Below are positions 1 through 6,466 of a DNA stretch of 6,466 nt, piece by piece. Location of the stretch: positions 1-6,466 of the forward strand of contig CAMDXD010000236.1 of the NCBI GenBank assembly GCA_945877995.1, given 5' to 3'. The notes beneath the pieces are model-generated. The model was not told the DNA's origin. It saw nothing but the letters and a program-made list of their open reading frames with translations, and did no database searches. Both the position numbers and the translations under genes were made by a program. The first letter of the stretch is position 1. Each line of letters starts with the position of its first letter. The DNA comes from Bordetella parapertussis. GTDB taxonomy: Bacteria; Pseudomonadota; Gammaproteobacteria; Burkholderiales; CAIKXV01.

Positions 1-85
1 CCATGCCTGCTGCGAGTCGGGAAGCCTGCCGGGCCTGTCGATTTGCCGGTACGCTAGCGGAAATTGTCCCCGGGCGAGGCCCCAG
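1..85. other. Leader upstream of the hyuB-like gene, no convincing gene
   Basis: I can support no gene here. Three + strand frames are open for part or all of it: one ends at a TAG at 55-57, one ends at a TGA at 87-89 that overlaps the hyuB ATG, and one reads straight into hyuB with no stop. Their third-position G/C content is lower than in the genes that follow, and the translations are rich in Cys and Arg, so they look non-coding, but the tail of an upstream gene cannot be excluded. I found no good -35/-10 pair. A GAGG at 76-79, six bases before the ATG, is the probable ribosome binding site of the first gene. Confidence 0.5.
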
Positions 86-1939
86 ATGAATGTACCGACA
101 GCCGCTGGCACCAATGCTTCCACCACTCGTGATCCGATCGCCTTCGAGCTGTTCAAGAACTCGGTCGCGGCGATCGCCGACGAGATGGCGGTCACCGTCC
201 ACCGGACGAGCTACACCTCGGTGGTGAAGAACAACATGGACTTCTCCACCGCGTTTGCCGACGGCGACGGGGTCATCGTCGCGCAGGGGCTGACGCTGTC
301 GGGCCACCTCGGCGCGATCCCGGTCGCGCTGCAGTCGGTGATGAAGTGCTTCGAGGGCGACATTAACCCGGGTGACGTGTTCGCGATGAACGACCCGTTC
401 GAAGGCGGCATGCACCTGCCGGACATCTTCGTGTTCCAGCCGATCTTCGTCGATGGCAAGCGGCTCGCATTCGCCTGCACGATCGCGCACCACACCGATG
501 TCGGCGGGCGTGTCCCGGGCTCTAGCGCGGCCGACTCGACCGAGATCTTCCAGGAAGGCATCCGCATCCCGCCGATCAAGCTGTTCGACCGCGGCGTGAA
601 GAACTTCACCTTCTTCCGCATCTTCGAGGCGAACGTGCGGGTGCCGGACAAGGTCGTGGGCGACCTTACTGCGCAGTTGTCGGCCTGCTATGTCGCGGAG
701 AAGCAGTTCCTGGAACTGGTGGAGCGTTACGGCACCGGTACCGTGACCTTCTTCATGAAGGAGATCAATATCTACGCCGAGCGCGTCACCCGCGCGGCGA
801 TCGAGAAGCTGCCCGAAGGCGAATGGAGCTTCGAGGACTGGATCGACGACGATGGCGTCGATCGCGACAAGCCGATCCGGCTGTTCGTGACCGTGAGGAA
901 GCACGGCGACGAGATGGAGGTCGACTACACCGGCTCGAGTCCGCAGGTACGTGGCGCGATCAACTCCACCTACAGCTACAGCTGTGGCTCGGCGTGGACC
1001 GCAGTGCGCGCGATCCTGCCACAGGACATCCCGAACGCCGAAGGTGCATCCCGTCCGATCAAGGTCATCGCGCCCGAGGGCACGATCGCCAACGTGATCA
1101 TGCCGGGCGCCTGCGCGGCGCGCGCGATGACCGGCTTCCGGATGACCGACGCCACCTTCGGCGCGCTCGCCCAGATGCTGCCCGACAACGGCATGACCGC
1201 CTCCGATGGCGGCAATACCAACGTGTCGATCGGCGGCTACTACCGCGACCGCAAGTCGTTCATCTATGTCGACTTCACCTGCGGTTCGTGGGGCGCGCGG
1301 GCGTTCGACGATGGCCATGACGGGCTGTCGCATATCAAGGGCAACATGGCCTCGCATGCGGTGGAGTCGATCGAGGCCGAGTATCCGATCCAGTTCCTGT
1401 CCTATGAGTTCGTGCCGGACAAGTTCGGCCCGGGCAAGTACCGTGGCGGCGCGCCGTACAAGCGCGACTACCGGTTCCTGGAGGACGAGGCGGTGCTGTC
1501 GGTGCGCGCCGACCGCAAGCGCTTCCCTGCCTTCGGCCTTTACGGTGGCCAGCCCGGCCGTCCGTCGGAGAACGTGCTCAACCCGGGAACGCCACAGGAA
1601 GAACCGCTGACCGGCAAGTTCACCCGTTCCATCCACCGCGGCGATGTGTTCCGCACGGTGCTCGCCGGTGGCGGCGGCTGGGGTGATCCGCTCGAGCGAG
1701 ACCCGCTGCGCGTGCTGCGCGACGTGCGCAACGAGTTGCTAAGCGATGAGCTCGCGCGTTCGCAGTACGGCGTGGTGGTTGACCGCAAGGCCTGGGTCGT
1801 GGACGAGGCGGCGACGCATGCGCTGCGTGAGACCCGGCGTGCCGCGCGCGGTGGCGCGGCGCTTCCCTTCGTCACCCATGCATGGCCGGCGGACTTCGAC
1901 GGCACCGACATCCGCGCGATCGAGGCATCAAGGAAATGA
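86..1939 (+). CDS. hyuB: Hydantoinase B/oxoprolinase family subunit (HyuB-like)
   Basis: This 617-residue cytoplasmic protein is the HyuB-type half of an ATP-dependent enzyme of the hydantoinase/oxoprolinase/acetone carboxylase superfamily. In this family it completes hydrolysis or carboxylation of a substrate activated by the HyuA-type partner. Family landmarks appear in order: DPIAFELFKN at 16-25, the hallmark NDPFEGGMHLPDI at 102-114, AHHTDVGG at 134-141, RVPDKVVGDLTAQ at 185-197, FGPGKYRGG at 447-455 and GGGGWGDPLERDP at 528-540, followed by the usual YGVV segment at 561-564. The His/Asp residues of the second and third motifs (H110, D113, H135, H136, D138) are inferred metal-site candidates. 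The length suits the family. The ATG at 86 is chosen because GAGG lies six bases upstream and the family's N-terminal DPI motif falls where expected, although no in-frame stop separates it from the window edge. It overlaps the HyuA-like gene by four bases. The family is secure but the substrate is unknown; the symbol denotes the family only. Confidence 0.93.
   Translation: MNVPTAAGTNASTTRDPIAFELFKNSVAAIADEMAVTVHRTSYTSVVKNNMDFSTAFADGDGVIVAQGLTLSGHLGAIPVALQSVMKCFEGDINPGDVFAMNDPFEGGMHLPDIFVFQPIFVDGKRLAFACTIAHHTDVGGRVPGSSAADSTEIFQEGIRIPPIKLFDRGVKNFTFFRIFEANVRVPDKVVGDLTAQLSACYVAEKQFLELVERYGTGTVTFFMKEINIYAERVTRAAIEKLPEGEWSFEDWIDDDGVDRDKPIRLFVTVRKHGDEMEVDYTGSSPQVRGAINSTYSYSCGSAWTAVRAILPQDIPNAEGASRPIKVIAPEGTIANVIMPGACAARAMTGFRMTDATFGALAQMLPDNGMTASDGGNTNVSIGGYYRDRKSFIYVDFTCGSWGARAFDDGHDGLSHIKGNMASHAVESIEAEYPIQFLSYEFVPDKFGPGKYRGGAPYKRDYRFLEDEAVLSVRADRKRFPAFGLYGGQPGRPSENVLNPGTPQEEPLTGKFTRSIHRGDVFRTVLAGGGGWGDPLERDPLRVLRDVRNELLSDELARSQYGVVVDRKAWVVDEAATHALRETRRAARGGAALPFVTHAWPADFDGTDIRAIEASRK
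1922..1939 (+). promoter_or_regulatory. ATGA stop/start overlap with ribosome binding site for hyuA
   Basis: The hyuB stop TGA (1937-1939) shares bases with the hyuA start ATG (1936-1938), the classic arrangement for translational coupling. Two purine stretches precede the ATG: GAGG at 1922-1925, ten bases away, and AGGA at 1931-1934, only one base away and too close to work well. Ribosomes ending on hyuB probably restart here, keeping the two subunits in equal amounts. The coupling is inferred; the overlap is directly visible. Confidence 0.7.
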
Positions 1940-4041
1940 GCGACTCCCTTCCACACAACCCCACCTACCGCGTCGGCGTCGACATCGGCGGCACGTTCAC
2001 CGACATCGTGTTCCTGTCCGAGGACGGCCGACTGCTGACCAAGAAGATCTCCTCCAGCGTCGACAACTACGCGCTGGCGATCGTCCAGGGCCTGAGCGAC
2101 CTGTTCAAGGAGCATGGGCTGGTCGGGCGCGACGTCGACGTGCTGCGTCATGGCACCACCGTCGGCTCGAACGCGATCCTGGAACACAAGGGCGTGCTCA
2201 CCGGCCTCATCTGCAGCGAAGGCTTCCGCGACATCCTCGAGATCCGCAACCTGCGCCGGCCGCATCTCTACAATATCGTCTGGAACAAGCCGCAGCCGCT
2301 GGTCGAGCGCTACCTGCGCCTGCCAGTGGACGAACGCATCAACGCGCAGGGCGAAGTCGAGATCGCGCTGGACCTCGCGCAGGTCGAGCGCGTGGTCGAC
2401 CGCATGCTCGGCGAAGGCGTCGAGGCGATTGCCGTCTGCCTGAAGAACTCGTACCTGAACCCGGTACACGAGTACGCGATCAAGCAGGTAATCGAAGCGC
2501 GCGCGCCCGGCCTGCCGCACTGCGTGAGCTACGACGTGCTGCCGGAGATCAAGGAGTACGAGCGCACCTCGACCACCACGGTCAACGCCTACATCCTGCC
2601 GATCGTCAAGCGCTACCTTGAAACGCTGCGCAAGAGCCTCGATGCTTCGGGCATCCATGCGAAGCTGCTGCTGATGCAGAGCAACGGCGGCCTGATCACC
2701 GATGCCGAGGCCGCACGGATGCCGGTCAACATCGTCGAATCCGGACCGGCCGGCGGGGTGGTCGGCGCACAGGCGCTGGCGAAGAAGCTGGGCCTTACCC
2801 AGATCGTCACCTTCGACATGGGCGGTACCACCGCCAAGGCCTCGATCGTCGAGGATGGCGAGGTGTCGCGCGCCACCGAGTACAGCGTCGGCGGCGGCAT
2901 CATGATCGGCTCGCGGCTGCTCACTGGGTCGGGCTACCTGCTGCGTGTGCCGGCGATCGACCTCGCCGAGGTCGGTGCCGGCGGTGGCTCCATCGTGCGT
3001 GTCGATGCCGGCGGCGCGGTGCGCGTCGGCCCGGACAGCGCGGGCGCGTTCCCCGGCCCGGTCTGCTACGGCAAGGGCGGTACCGAGCCGACGATCACCG
3101 ACTGCAACGTGGTGCTCGGCTACATCAATCCGCAGCACCTGGTGCAGGGTGAACTGTCACTCGACGCTTCGAAGAGCCGCAGCGCGGTGGCCGAGAAGGT
3201 GGCCGGGCCGCTCGGGTTGTCACCGGAGCATGCAGCCTATGCCGCCTTCAAGATTGCCGGCTCGAACATGATGCGTGCGATACGCGCGGTGTCGGTCGAG
3301 CGCGGCCGCGACGTGCGCGGCTTCTCGCTGTTCGCCTTCGGCGGCAACGGCCCGCTGTTCGGCGCAGATCTCGCGCAGTCGCTCGGCATGAAGCTGGTGG
3401 TGGTGCCGCCGTCGGCGGGGCTGTTCTCGTCGTTCGGGCTGCTCTATGCCGACGTCGAACACCATTACTCGCGCACCTTCCGGCGCGTGCTGTCGAGCGC
3501 AGGCGTGTCCGACATCAACGCCGCCTGGGACAAGCTGATCGCGCATGGCCGTGCCCAGCTCGAGGCCGAAGGCTTCCCGGCCGAGCGCATCCGCATCCGC
3601 AAGTTCGCCGACATGCACTACAAGGGGCAGTCGTACGAACTTGCGGTGCCGGCGCCGGATGCGCCGCTGGACGGGGTCACCGTGCCGGTGCTGGAGGAGA
3701 CCTTCGCGAAGGAGTACGAACGCACCTACGGCCATCGCTCGCCGTCGTCGATCCCGATCGAGATGGTCAACATCAAGGTGATCGCACTCGGCCTGCCCGA
3801 GCGCGCGCTGGTGCCCGAGGCGCTGCATGACGTGCGCGCCGAGCGGCCGGCACCGCCGCCGCGACAGGTGTACTTCGGGCCGCAGGCCGGCTGGCAGTTG
3901 ACGCCGATCCTGCGCCGGTCTGACCTGGCGCAGAAGACCGACGGGCCGCTGATCGTCGAGGACTACGATTCGACCTGCGTGGTGCCGCCGGGGACGACGG
4001 CGGAGCTTGATGGATACGGGAACATACTGATCAGGCTGTAG
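1936..4041 (+). CDS. hyuA: Hydantoinase A/oxoprolinase family ATP-binding subunit (HyuA-like)
   Basis: This 701-residue cytoplasmic protein is the ATP-using partner of the HyuB-like subunit. In known relatives it phosphorylates the carbonyl or lactam oxygen of the substrate. It has the actin/hexokinase-type (ASKHA) fold signatures of the family: GVDIGGTFTDIV at 14-25 (first phosphate loop), RHGTTVGSNAILE at 71-83, ESGPAGGVVGA at 268-278, FDMGGTTAKAS at 293-303 (second phosphate loop), EVGAGGGSI at 345-353, GPDSAGAFPGPVCYGKGG at 365-382 and AFGGNGPLFG at 467-476. The C-terminal domain carries DMHYKGQSYEL at 559-569 and YGHR at 598-601. The start at 1936 is preferred over an in-frame ATG at 1882, because the latter adds 18 arginine-rich residues that are only hyuB read in another frame. 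Length is normal for a separate HyuA subunit; it is not the fused ~1,200-residue eukaryotic-type oxoprolinase. All key motifs look intact. The substrate could be a hydantoin, oxoproline, another lactam or a ketone. Confidence 0.94.
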   Translation: MSDSLPHNPTYRVGVDIGGTFTDIVFLSEDGRLLTKKISSSVDNYALAIVQGLSDLFKEHGLVGRDVDVLRHGTTVGSNAILEHKGVLTGLICSEGFRDILEIRNLRRPHLYNIVWNKPQPLVERYLRLPVDERINAQGEVEIALDLAQVERVVDRMLGEGVEAIAVCLKNSYLNPVHEYAIKQVIEARAPGLPHCVSYDVLPEIKEYERTSTTTVNAYILPIVKRYLETLRKSLDASGIHAKLLLMQSNGGLITDAEAARMPVNIVESGPAGGVVGAQALAKKLGLTQIVTFDMGGTTAKASIVEDGEVSRATEYSVGGGIMIGSRLLTGSGYLLRVPAIDLAEVGAGGGSIVRVDAGGAVRVGPDSAGAFPGPVCYGKGGTEPTITDCNVVLGYINPQHLVQGELSLDASKSRSAVAEKVAGPLGLSPEHAAYAAFKIAGSNMMRAIRAVSVERGRDVRGFSLFAFGGNGPLFGADLAQSLGMKLVVVPPSAGLFSSFGLLYADVEHHYSRTFRRVLSSAGVSDINAAWDKLIAHGRAQLEAEGFPAERIRIRKFADMHYKGQSYELAVPAPDAPLDGVTVPVLEETFAKEYERTYGHRSPSSIPIEMVNIKVIALGLPERALVPEALHDVRAERPAPPPRQVYFGPQAGWQLTPILRRSDLAQKTDGPLIVEDYDSTCVVPPGTTAELDGYGNILIRL

Positions 4042-4062
4042 CGCCATCTGCGACGAGGCTCC

Positions 4063-5718
4063 ATGACCACCGACACGACGACCACGCTCGCTGACGCAGG
4101 TAACCCGGTCTGGCGCTGGTTCGACCGCAACGTCCTGTCCCTTGGACGGGACATGCGCTGGTCGTACCTGCCGCCGCTGATGGTCTACGTGGCGGCCGGG
4201 GTATCCGGCCTGACCGGCATCGTCGGCACGTTTTTCGTCAAGGAATACCTCGGGCTGTCGGCCGCCTTCCTTGCCGCGCTCGGCTTCTGGGCCGGCATCC
4301 CCTGGGCGCTGAAGATGCCGCTCGGGCACCTGGTCGACCTGATCTGGCGCTACAAGGCCTGGCTGGTCTGGCTCGGCGCTTCGGTGATCGCGTCCAGCCT
4401 GCTGATCATGTACGGGCTGATCGTGCACACCGATGCGATGGTCGCCATCGCGCCGAAAGAGGCCTGGTTCGTTGCCTCGGCGCTGCTGTCGCCGGTCGGC
4501 TTCGTGATCCAGGACTGCGTGGCCGACGCGATGACCGTCGAGGCGGTACCGCGGCTGGACGAACACGGCAATCCTGTTGACCCGGACCAGCGCAAGCTGA
4601 TGCACACCACGATGCAGATGCTCGGCCGGGTGGCGATCATCGGCGGCACCGTTCTGGTCGGCCTGATCAACGTCTGGATGTTCCAGGACGCAGCCAAGCT
4701 GCCCGAGGCGCAGAAGGTCGCCATTTACGGCAACGTGTATGCGCTGGCGCTGGTGATCCCGCTGCTGTCGGTGCTGGGAGTGATCCTCGCAGGTTTCATC
4801 AAGCGCAACACCGTCCGCAATCTGGCGGCCCTGGGCAAGACGCGCGAGGAGATTGCGCTGGTGCTCTACGAGACACCGTCGGCGACCCGGCCCAACTGGT
4901 GGATCCTCGGTGGCAGCCTGGTGTTCGTGGCGATCACGCTCGCGGTCGGCCTCGGCGGTTTCAGCTACGGCCAGGAGATCATCTTCGCCGGCTCGATGGC
5001 GGTGATCGTGTTCCTGATGGTGCGCCTCACCCGCGAGCTCGACCCCGATGCGCAGCGCCTGCTGATCGGCACCGCGGTGGTGGTGTTCATCTTCCGTGCG
5101 ATGCCCGGGCCGGGTGCTGGTGCCACCTGGTGGTTCATCGACGAACTCGGCTTCGACCAGCAGTTCCTCGCCAAGCTGTCGCTGCTGGGCAGCCTGCTGA
5201 CGCTGGCTGGCATGTTCATCTTCCGCCGCTTCATCGCCGAGCACACGCTGGCGACGATCGTCGTGTTCCTCACGATCGCCGGTACGATCCTCGCGCTGCC
5301 GACGCTCGGCATGTACCACGGCCTGCACGTATGGACCGCTGCGATGACCGGCGGCGTGGTCGATGCGCACTTCATCGCGGTGATCGATACCGCGCTCGAG
5401 TCCCCGCTGGGCCAGATCGCGATGATCCCGATGCTCGCCTGGATCGCCAATTCGGCGCCCGAGCACTTGAAGGCGACCTTCTTCGCGGTGATGGCCTCGT
5501 TCACCAACCTGGCGCTGTCCGCATCGCAGCTCGGTACCAAGTACCTGAACCAGGTGTTCGATGTCACGCGCCAGGTGAAGGATCCGACCGGTGCGATCAA
5601 GGTGGCGGCGGACTACAGCGAGCTGGGCATGCTGCTGGTGACCGTGATGGTGATCGGCTTCGTGTTGCCGATGGTGACGGTGGCGGTGGTACGGATGGCG
5701 AAATTGCGTACTGCGTGA
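4063..5718 (+). CDS. Probable BT1/FBT-family (folate-biopterin type) membrane transporter
   Basis: This 551-residue inner-membrane protein has roughly 12 to 14 hydrophobic segments (near residues 34-58, 66-86, 98-121, 133-157, 186-205, 221-246, 279-300, 303-321, 332-348, 368-388, 394-415, 430-460, 470-490 and 520-544). I place it in the BT1/FBT branch of the major facilitator superfamily from QDCVADAMTVEAVPR at 150-164, which matches the family's D-x3-D-x4-E-x3-R signature, and from the later pattern of a Pro/Gly stretch (346-353), WWFIDELGF (356-364) and QQFLAKL. FATFF-type and small-residue patterns near 471-492 also fit. FBT relatives carry folates, pterins and other small organic molecules; this substrate is unknown. 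A hydrophilic stretch (165-178) follows the signature and looks like an insertion. The ATG at 4063 lies 21 bases after hyuA, with GAGG four bases upstream (4055-4058), so it is very likely co-transcribed with the enzyme genes. A more general MFS permease is the main alternative. Confidence 0.75.
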   Translation: MTTDTTTTLADAGNPVWRWFDRNVLSLGRDMRWSYLPPLMVYVAAGVSGLTGIVGTFFVKEYLGLSAAFLAALGFWAGIPWALKMPLGHLVDLIWRYKAWLVWLGASVIASSLLIMYGLIVHTDAMVAIAPKEAWFVASALLSPVGFVIQDCVADAMTVEAVPRLDEHGNPVDPDQRKLMHTTMQMLGRVAIIGGTVLVGLINVWMFQDAAKLPEAQKVAIYGNVYALALVIPLLSVLGVILAGFIKRNTVRNLAALGKTREEIALVLYETPSATRPNWWILGGSLVFVAITLAVGLGGFSYGQEIIFAGSMAVIVFLMVRLTRELDPDAQRLLIGTAVVVFIFRAMPGPGAGATWWFIDELGFDQQFLAKLSLLGSLLTLAGMFIFRRFIAEHTLATIVVFLTIAGTILALPTLGMYHGLHVWTAAMTGGVVDAHFIAVIDTALESPLGQIAMIPMLAWIANSAPEHLKATFFAVMASFTNLALSASQLGTKYLNQVFDVTRQVKDPTGAIKVAADYSELGMLLVTVMVIGFVLPMVTVAVVRMAKLRTA

Positions 5719-5732
5719 CGCATGTCCGGATT

Positions 5733-5770
5733 GCCCGCCCGCGCGCCCTTGCCGGGGCACGCGGGCGGGC
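5733..5770. terminator. GC-rich hairpin between convergent genes, possible two-way terminator
   Basis: GCCCGCCCGCG (5733-5743) pairs perfectly with CGCGGGCGGGC (5760-5770). After one C/A mismatch a further four pairs form (5745-5748 with 5755-5758), closing on a six-base loop. It sits 14 bases after the transporter stop and five bases past the stop of the convergent lipoprotein gene. No T run follows on either strand, so it is not a textbook intrinsic terminator. It may end transcription with other help or protect 3' ends. The structure is clear; the function is inferred from position. Confidence 0.6.
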
Positions 5771-5775
5771 GCAGA

Positions 5776-6351
5776 TCAGAACTCCAGCTTGGAGATCTTG
5801 CTGCCGTCGATCGAAGCACCTGCGAACAGGCCCGCGTTGGCGAGTGCGAAGCCGGCGATGTCCGCCTTCGCAGTCGCGGTATCCACCGCTGCGTTGGCGC
5901 CGGCGCGCATCACCGCCACCGATGCATTGACACCCGCGGTCCAGCCATCGGACTTGCGGAAGTTGGCGAACGCCGACTCGGTCAGGAACATGAGTATCAC
6001 GGCCTTCGACTGACCGCCGGCCTGGAAGCCGAACGAGCCCGCGGTGATCCTGTAATAGTCGGTCGTCTTCCCACCGACGCGCAGCGCCCCGTCGCCGAAC
6101 TCGCCGCCGATGATGAAGCCGGCCTGGATCACATTCGGGAACACGAGGATGCCGCGCGCGCGCGAGGCGAGCTCGCGCGTGCCGCTGACGCTCTGGTAGA
6201 GATCACCCATGGCCTTGTCAAAGCCCTTGTCGATCGTGGCCCGGCGCTCGGCGGGCGTGGCGCCCGAACCCATGTTGGTGCTGCAGCCGGCAAGCAGCGT
6301 GCTCGACGCGGCCACCGAAGCGATGGCGGTGATCATGTTCCTGCGGTCCAT
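5776..6351 (-). CDS. SYLF/Ysc84-domain lipoprotein
   Basis: This 191-residue protein begins with a lipoprotein signal peptide: a basic start (MDRRNM), a small hydrophobic core and lipobox LAGC at 20-23, with Cys23 the lipid attachment site. Ser follows the Cys, which fits outer-membrane sorting rather than inner-membrane retention. The mature part is a SYLF (Ysc84/DUF500) domain from about residue 45 to the end: SRARGILVFPNVIQAGF at 63-79, IGGEFGDGALRV at 81-92, AGSFGFQAGGQSKAVILMF at 104-122, GWTAGVNASVAV at 136-147 and GLFAGASIDGSKIS at 174-187. SYLF domains bind lipids in eukaryotes; the bacterial role is poorly defined. The start at 6351 is chosen over an in-frame ATG at 6423 because it gives a proper signal peptide and has AAAGGA six bases upstream. 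It points toward the transporter gene, so it is not part of that operon. Length is usual for such lipoproteins. Confidence 0.92.
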   Translation of the reverse strand: MDRRNMITAIASVAASSTLLAGCSTNMGSGATPAERRATIDKGFDKAMGDLYQSVSGTRELASRARGILVFPNVIQAGFIIGGEFGDGALRVGGKTTDYYRITAGSFGFQAGGQSKAVILMFLTESAFANFRKSDGWTAGVNASVAVMRAGANAAVDTATAKADIAGFALANAGLFAGASIDGSKISKLEF

Positions 6352-6357
6352 GTTGGT

Positions 6358-6363
6358 TCCTTT
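6358..6363 (-). promoter_or_regulatory. Ribosome binding site of the SYLF lipoprotein gene
   Basis: On the - strand AAAGGA lies six bases before the ATG at 6351. It is the only good Shine-Dalgarno match near either candidate start, and it decides the start in favour of the 191-residue form with the signal peptide. Confidence 0.75.
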
Positions 6364-6466
6364 GGGGTATTTGTAGTTATGTACCTGTGTCGCTCTGGTG
6401 TGGCTGACGCCGCCACGGAACAAAGGACCGGGAGTCCTGTCTGAGCTGCGGCGTGTTCATGTTATT
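6364..6466 (-). promoter_or_regulatory. Upstream region of the SYLF lipoprotein gene
   Basis: No gene is convincing here. Just before the ribosome binding site the - strand is unusually AT-rich for this window and contains TACATAAC and TACAAATAC, which could serve as a -10 element, but no matching -35 is visible at the right distance. Two small dyads lie further upstream: GTGGC/GCCAC at 6400-6404 and 6412-6416 with a seven-base gap, and AGGAC/GTCCT at 6424-6428 and 6434-6438 with a five-base gap. Either could be a regulator site or chance. Confidence 0.35.

Noticed and set aside
43..71. A possible -35 element (TTGCCG at 43-48) upstream of hyuB
   Set aside because: No -10-like sequence lies at a workable distance downstream; bases 66-71 are GTCCCC.
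1882..1935. An 18-residue N-terminal extension of HyuA from an upstream in-frame ATG
   Set aside because: The extension is arginine-rich and is hyuB coding sequence in another frame. The ATG at 1936 puts the family's GVDIGGTFTD motif at the usual distance from the start.
1540..3138. A 532-codon open frame on the - strand opposite the hyuB 3' end and hyuA
   Set aside because: It runs antisense to two well-supported genes, has no recognisable domain, and shows the skewed Asp/Ala/Arg/Val composition of a GC-bias shadow.
3220..5760. An 846-codon open frame on the - strand opposite the hyuA 3' end and the whole transporter gene
   Set aside because: Its product is a His/Arg/Asp/Gln-rich low-complexity sequence with no family motif, while the + strand frames carry clear family motifs. 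Long antisense frames are expected where third codon positions are strongly G/C.
6352..6423. A 24-residue extension of the SYLF lipoprotein from an ATG at 6423
   Set aside because: It would bury the signal peptide inside the protein and lacks a good ribosome binding site, whereas the start at 6351 has AAAGGA at ideal spacing.
5722..6444. A 240-codon + strand frame overlapping the lipoprotein gene and the hairpin
   Set aside because: It is antisense to a gene with a clear lipobox and SYLF motifs, and its composition resembles a GC-bias shadow.

Overview
The window is a GC-rich, densely coded stretch of a Gram-negative bacterial chromosome. A proteobacterium is likely, with a betaproteobacterium as best guess. 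The basis is the strong G/C bias at third codon positions, a lipoprotein with a typical lipobox, and a SYLF-domain lipoprotein of a kind common in Burkholderiales-like genomes. The taxonomic call is inference; there is no rRNA or marker gene here.

Layout: positions 1-85 are a short leader with no convincing gene. Three genes on the + strand follow, packed like an operon. The first (86-1939) is a hydantoinase B/oxoprolinase-type subunit (HyuB-like). The second (1936-4041) is a hydantoinase A/oxoprolinase-type ATP-binding subunit (HyuA-like), joined to the first by an ATGA stop/start overlap. The third (4063-5718), 21 bases further on, is a polytopic membrane protein that I assign to the BT1/FBT (folate-biopterin transporter) branch of the major facilitator superfamily. 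A strong GC-rich hairpin (5733-5770) separates this operon from a convergent - strand gene (6351-5776), which encodes a SYLF/Ysc84-type outer-membrane lipoprotein. Its upstream region fills the rest of the window.

How the genes may work together: in this superfamily (5-oxoprolinase, N-methylhydantoinase, acetone and acetophenone carboxylases, caprolactamase) the HyuA-like subunit uses ATP to phosphorylate a carbonyl or amide substrate, and the HyuB-like subunit completes hydrolysis or carboxylation. The third gene would most simply import the substrate or export a product. No small gamma subunit of the acetone carboxylase type is present between or just after the two enzyme genes, which favours a two-subunit ATP-dependent amidohydrolase such as a lactamase, hydantoinase or oxoprolinase. 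The substrate cannot be read from the sequence. The most notable point is the pairing of a HyuBA enzyme with an FBT-type transporter. The lipoprotein gene is convergent and probably unrelated.

I saw no mobile element, CRISPR array, tRNA or rRNA.
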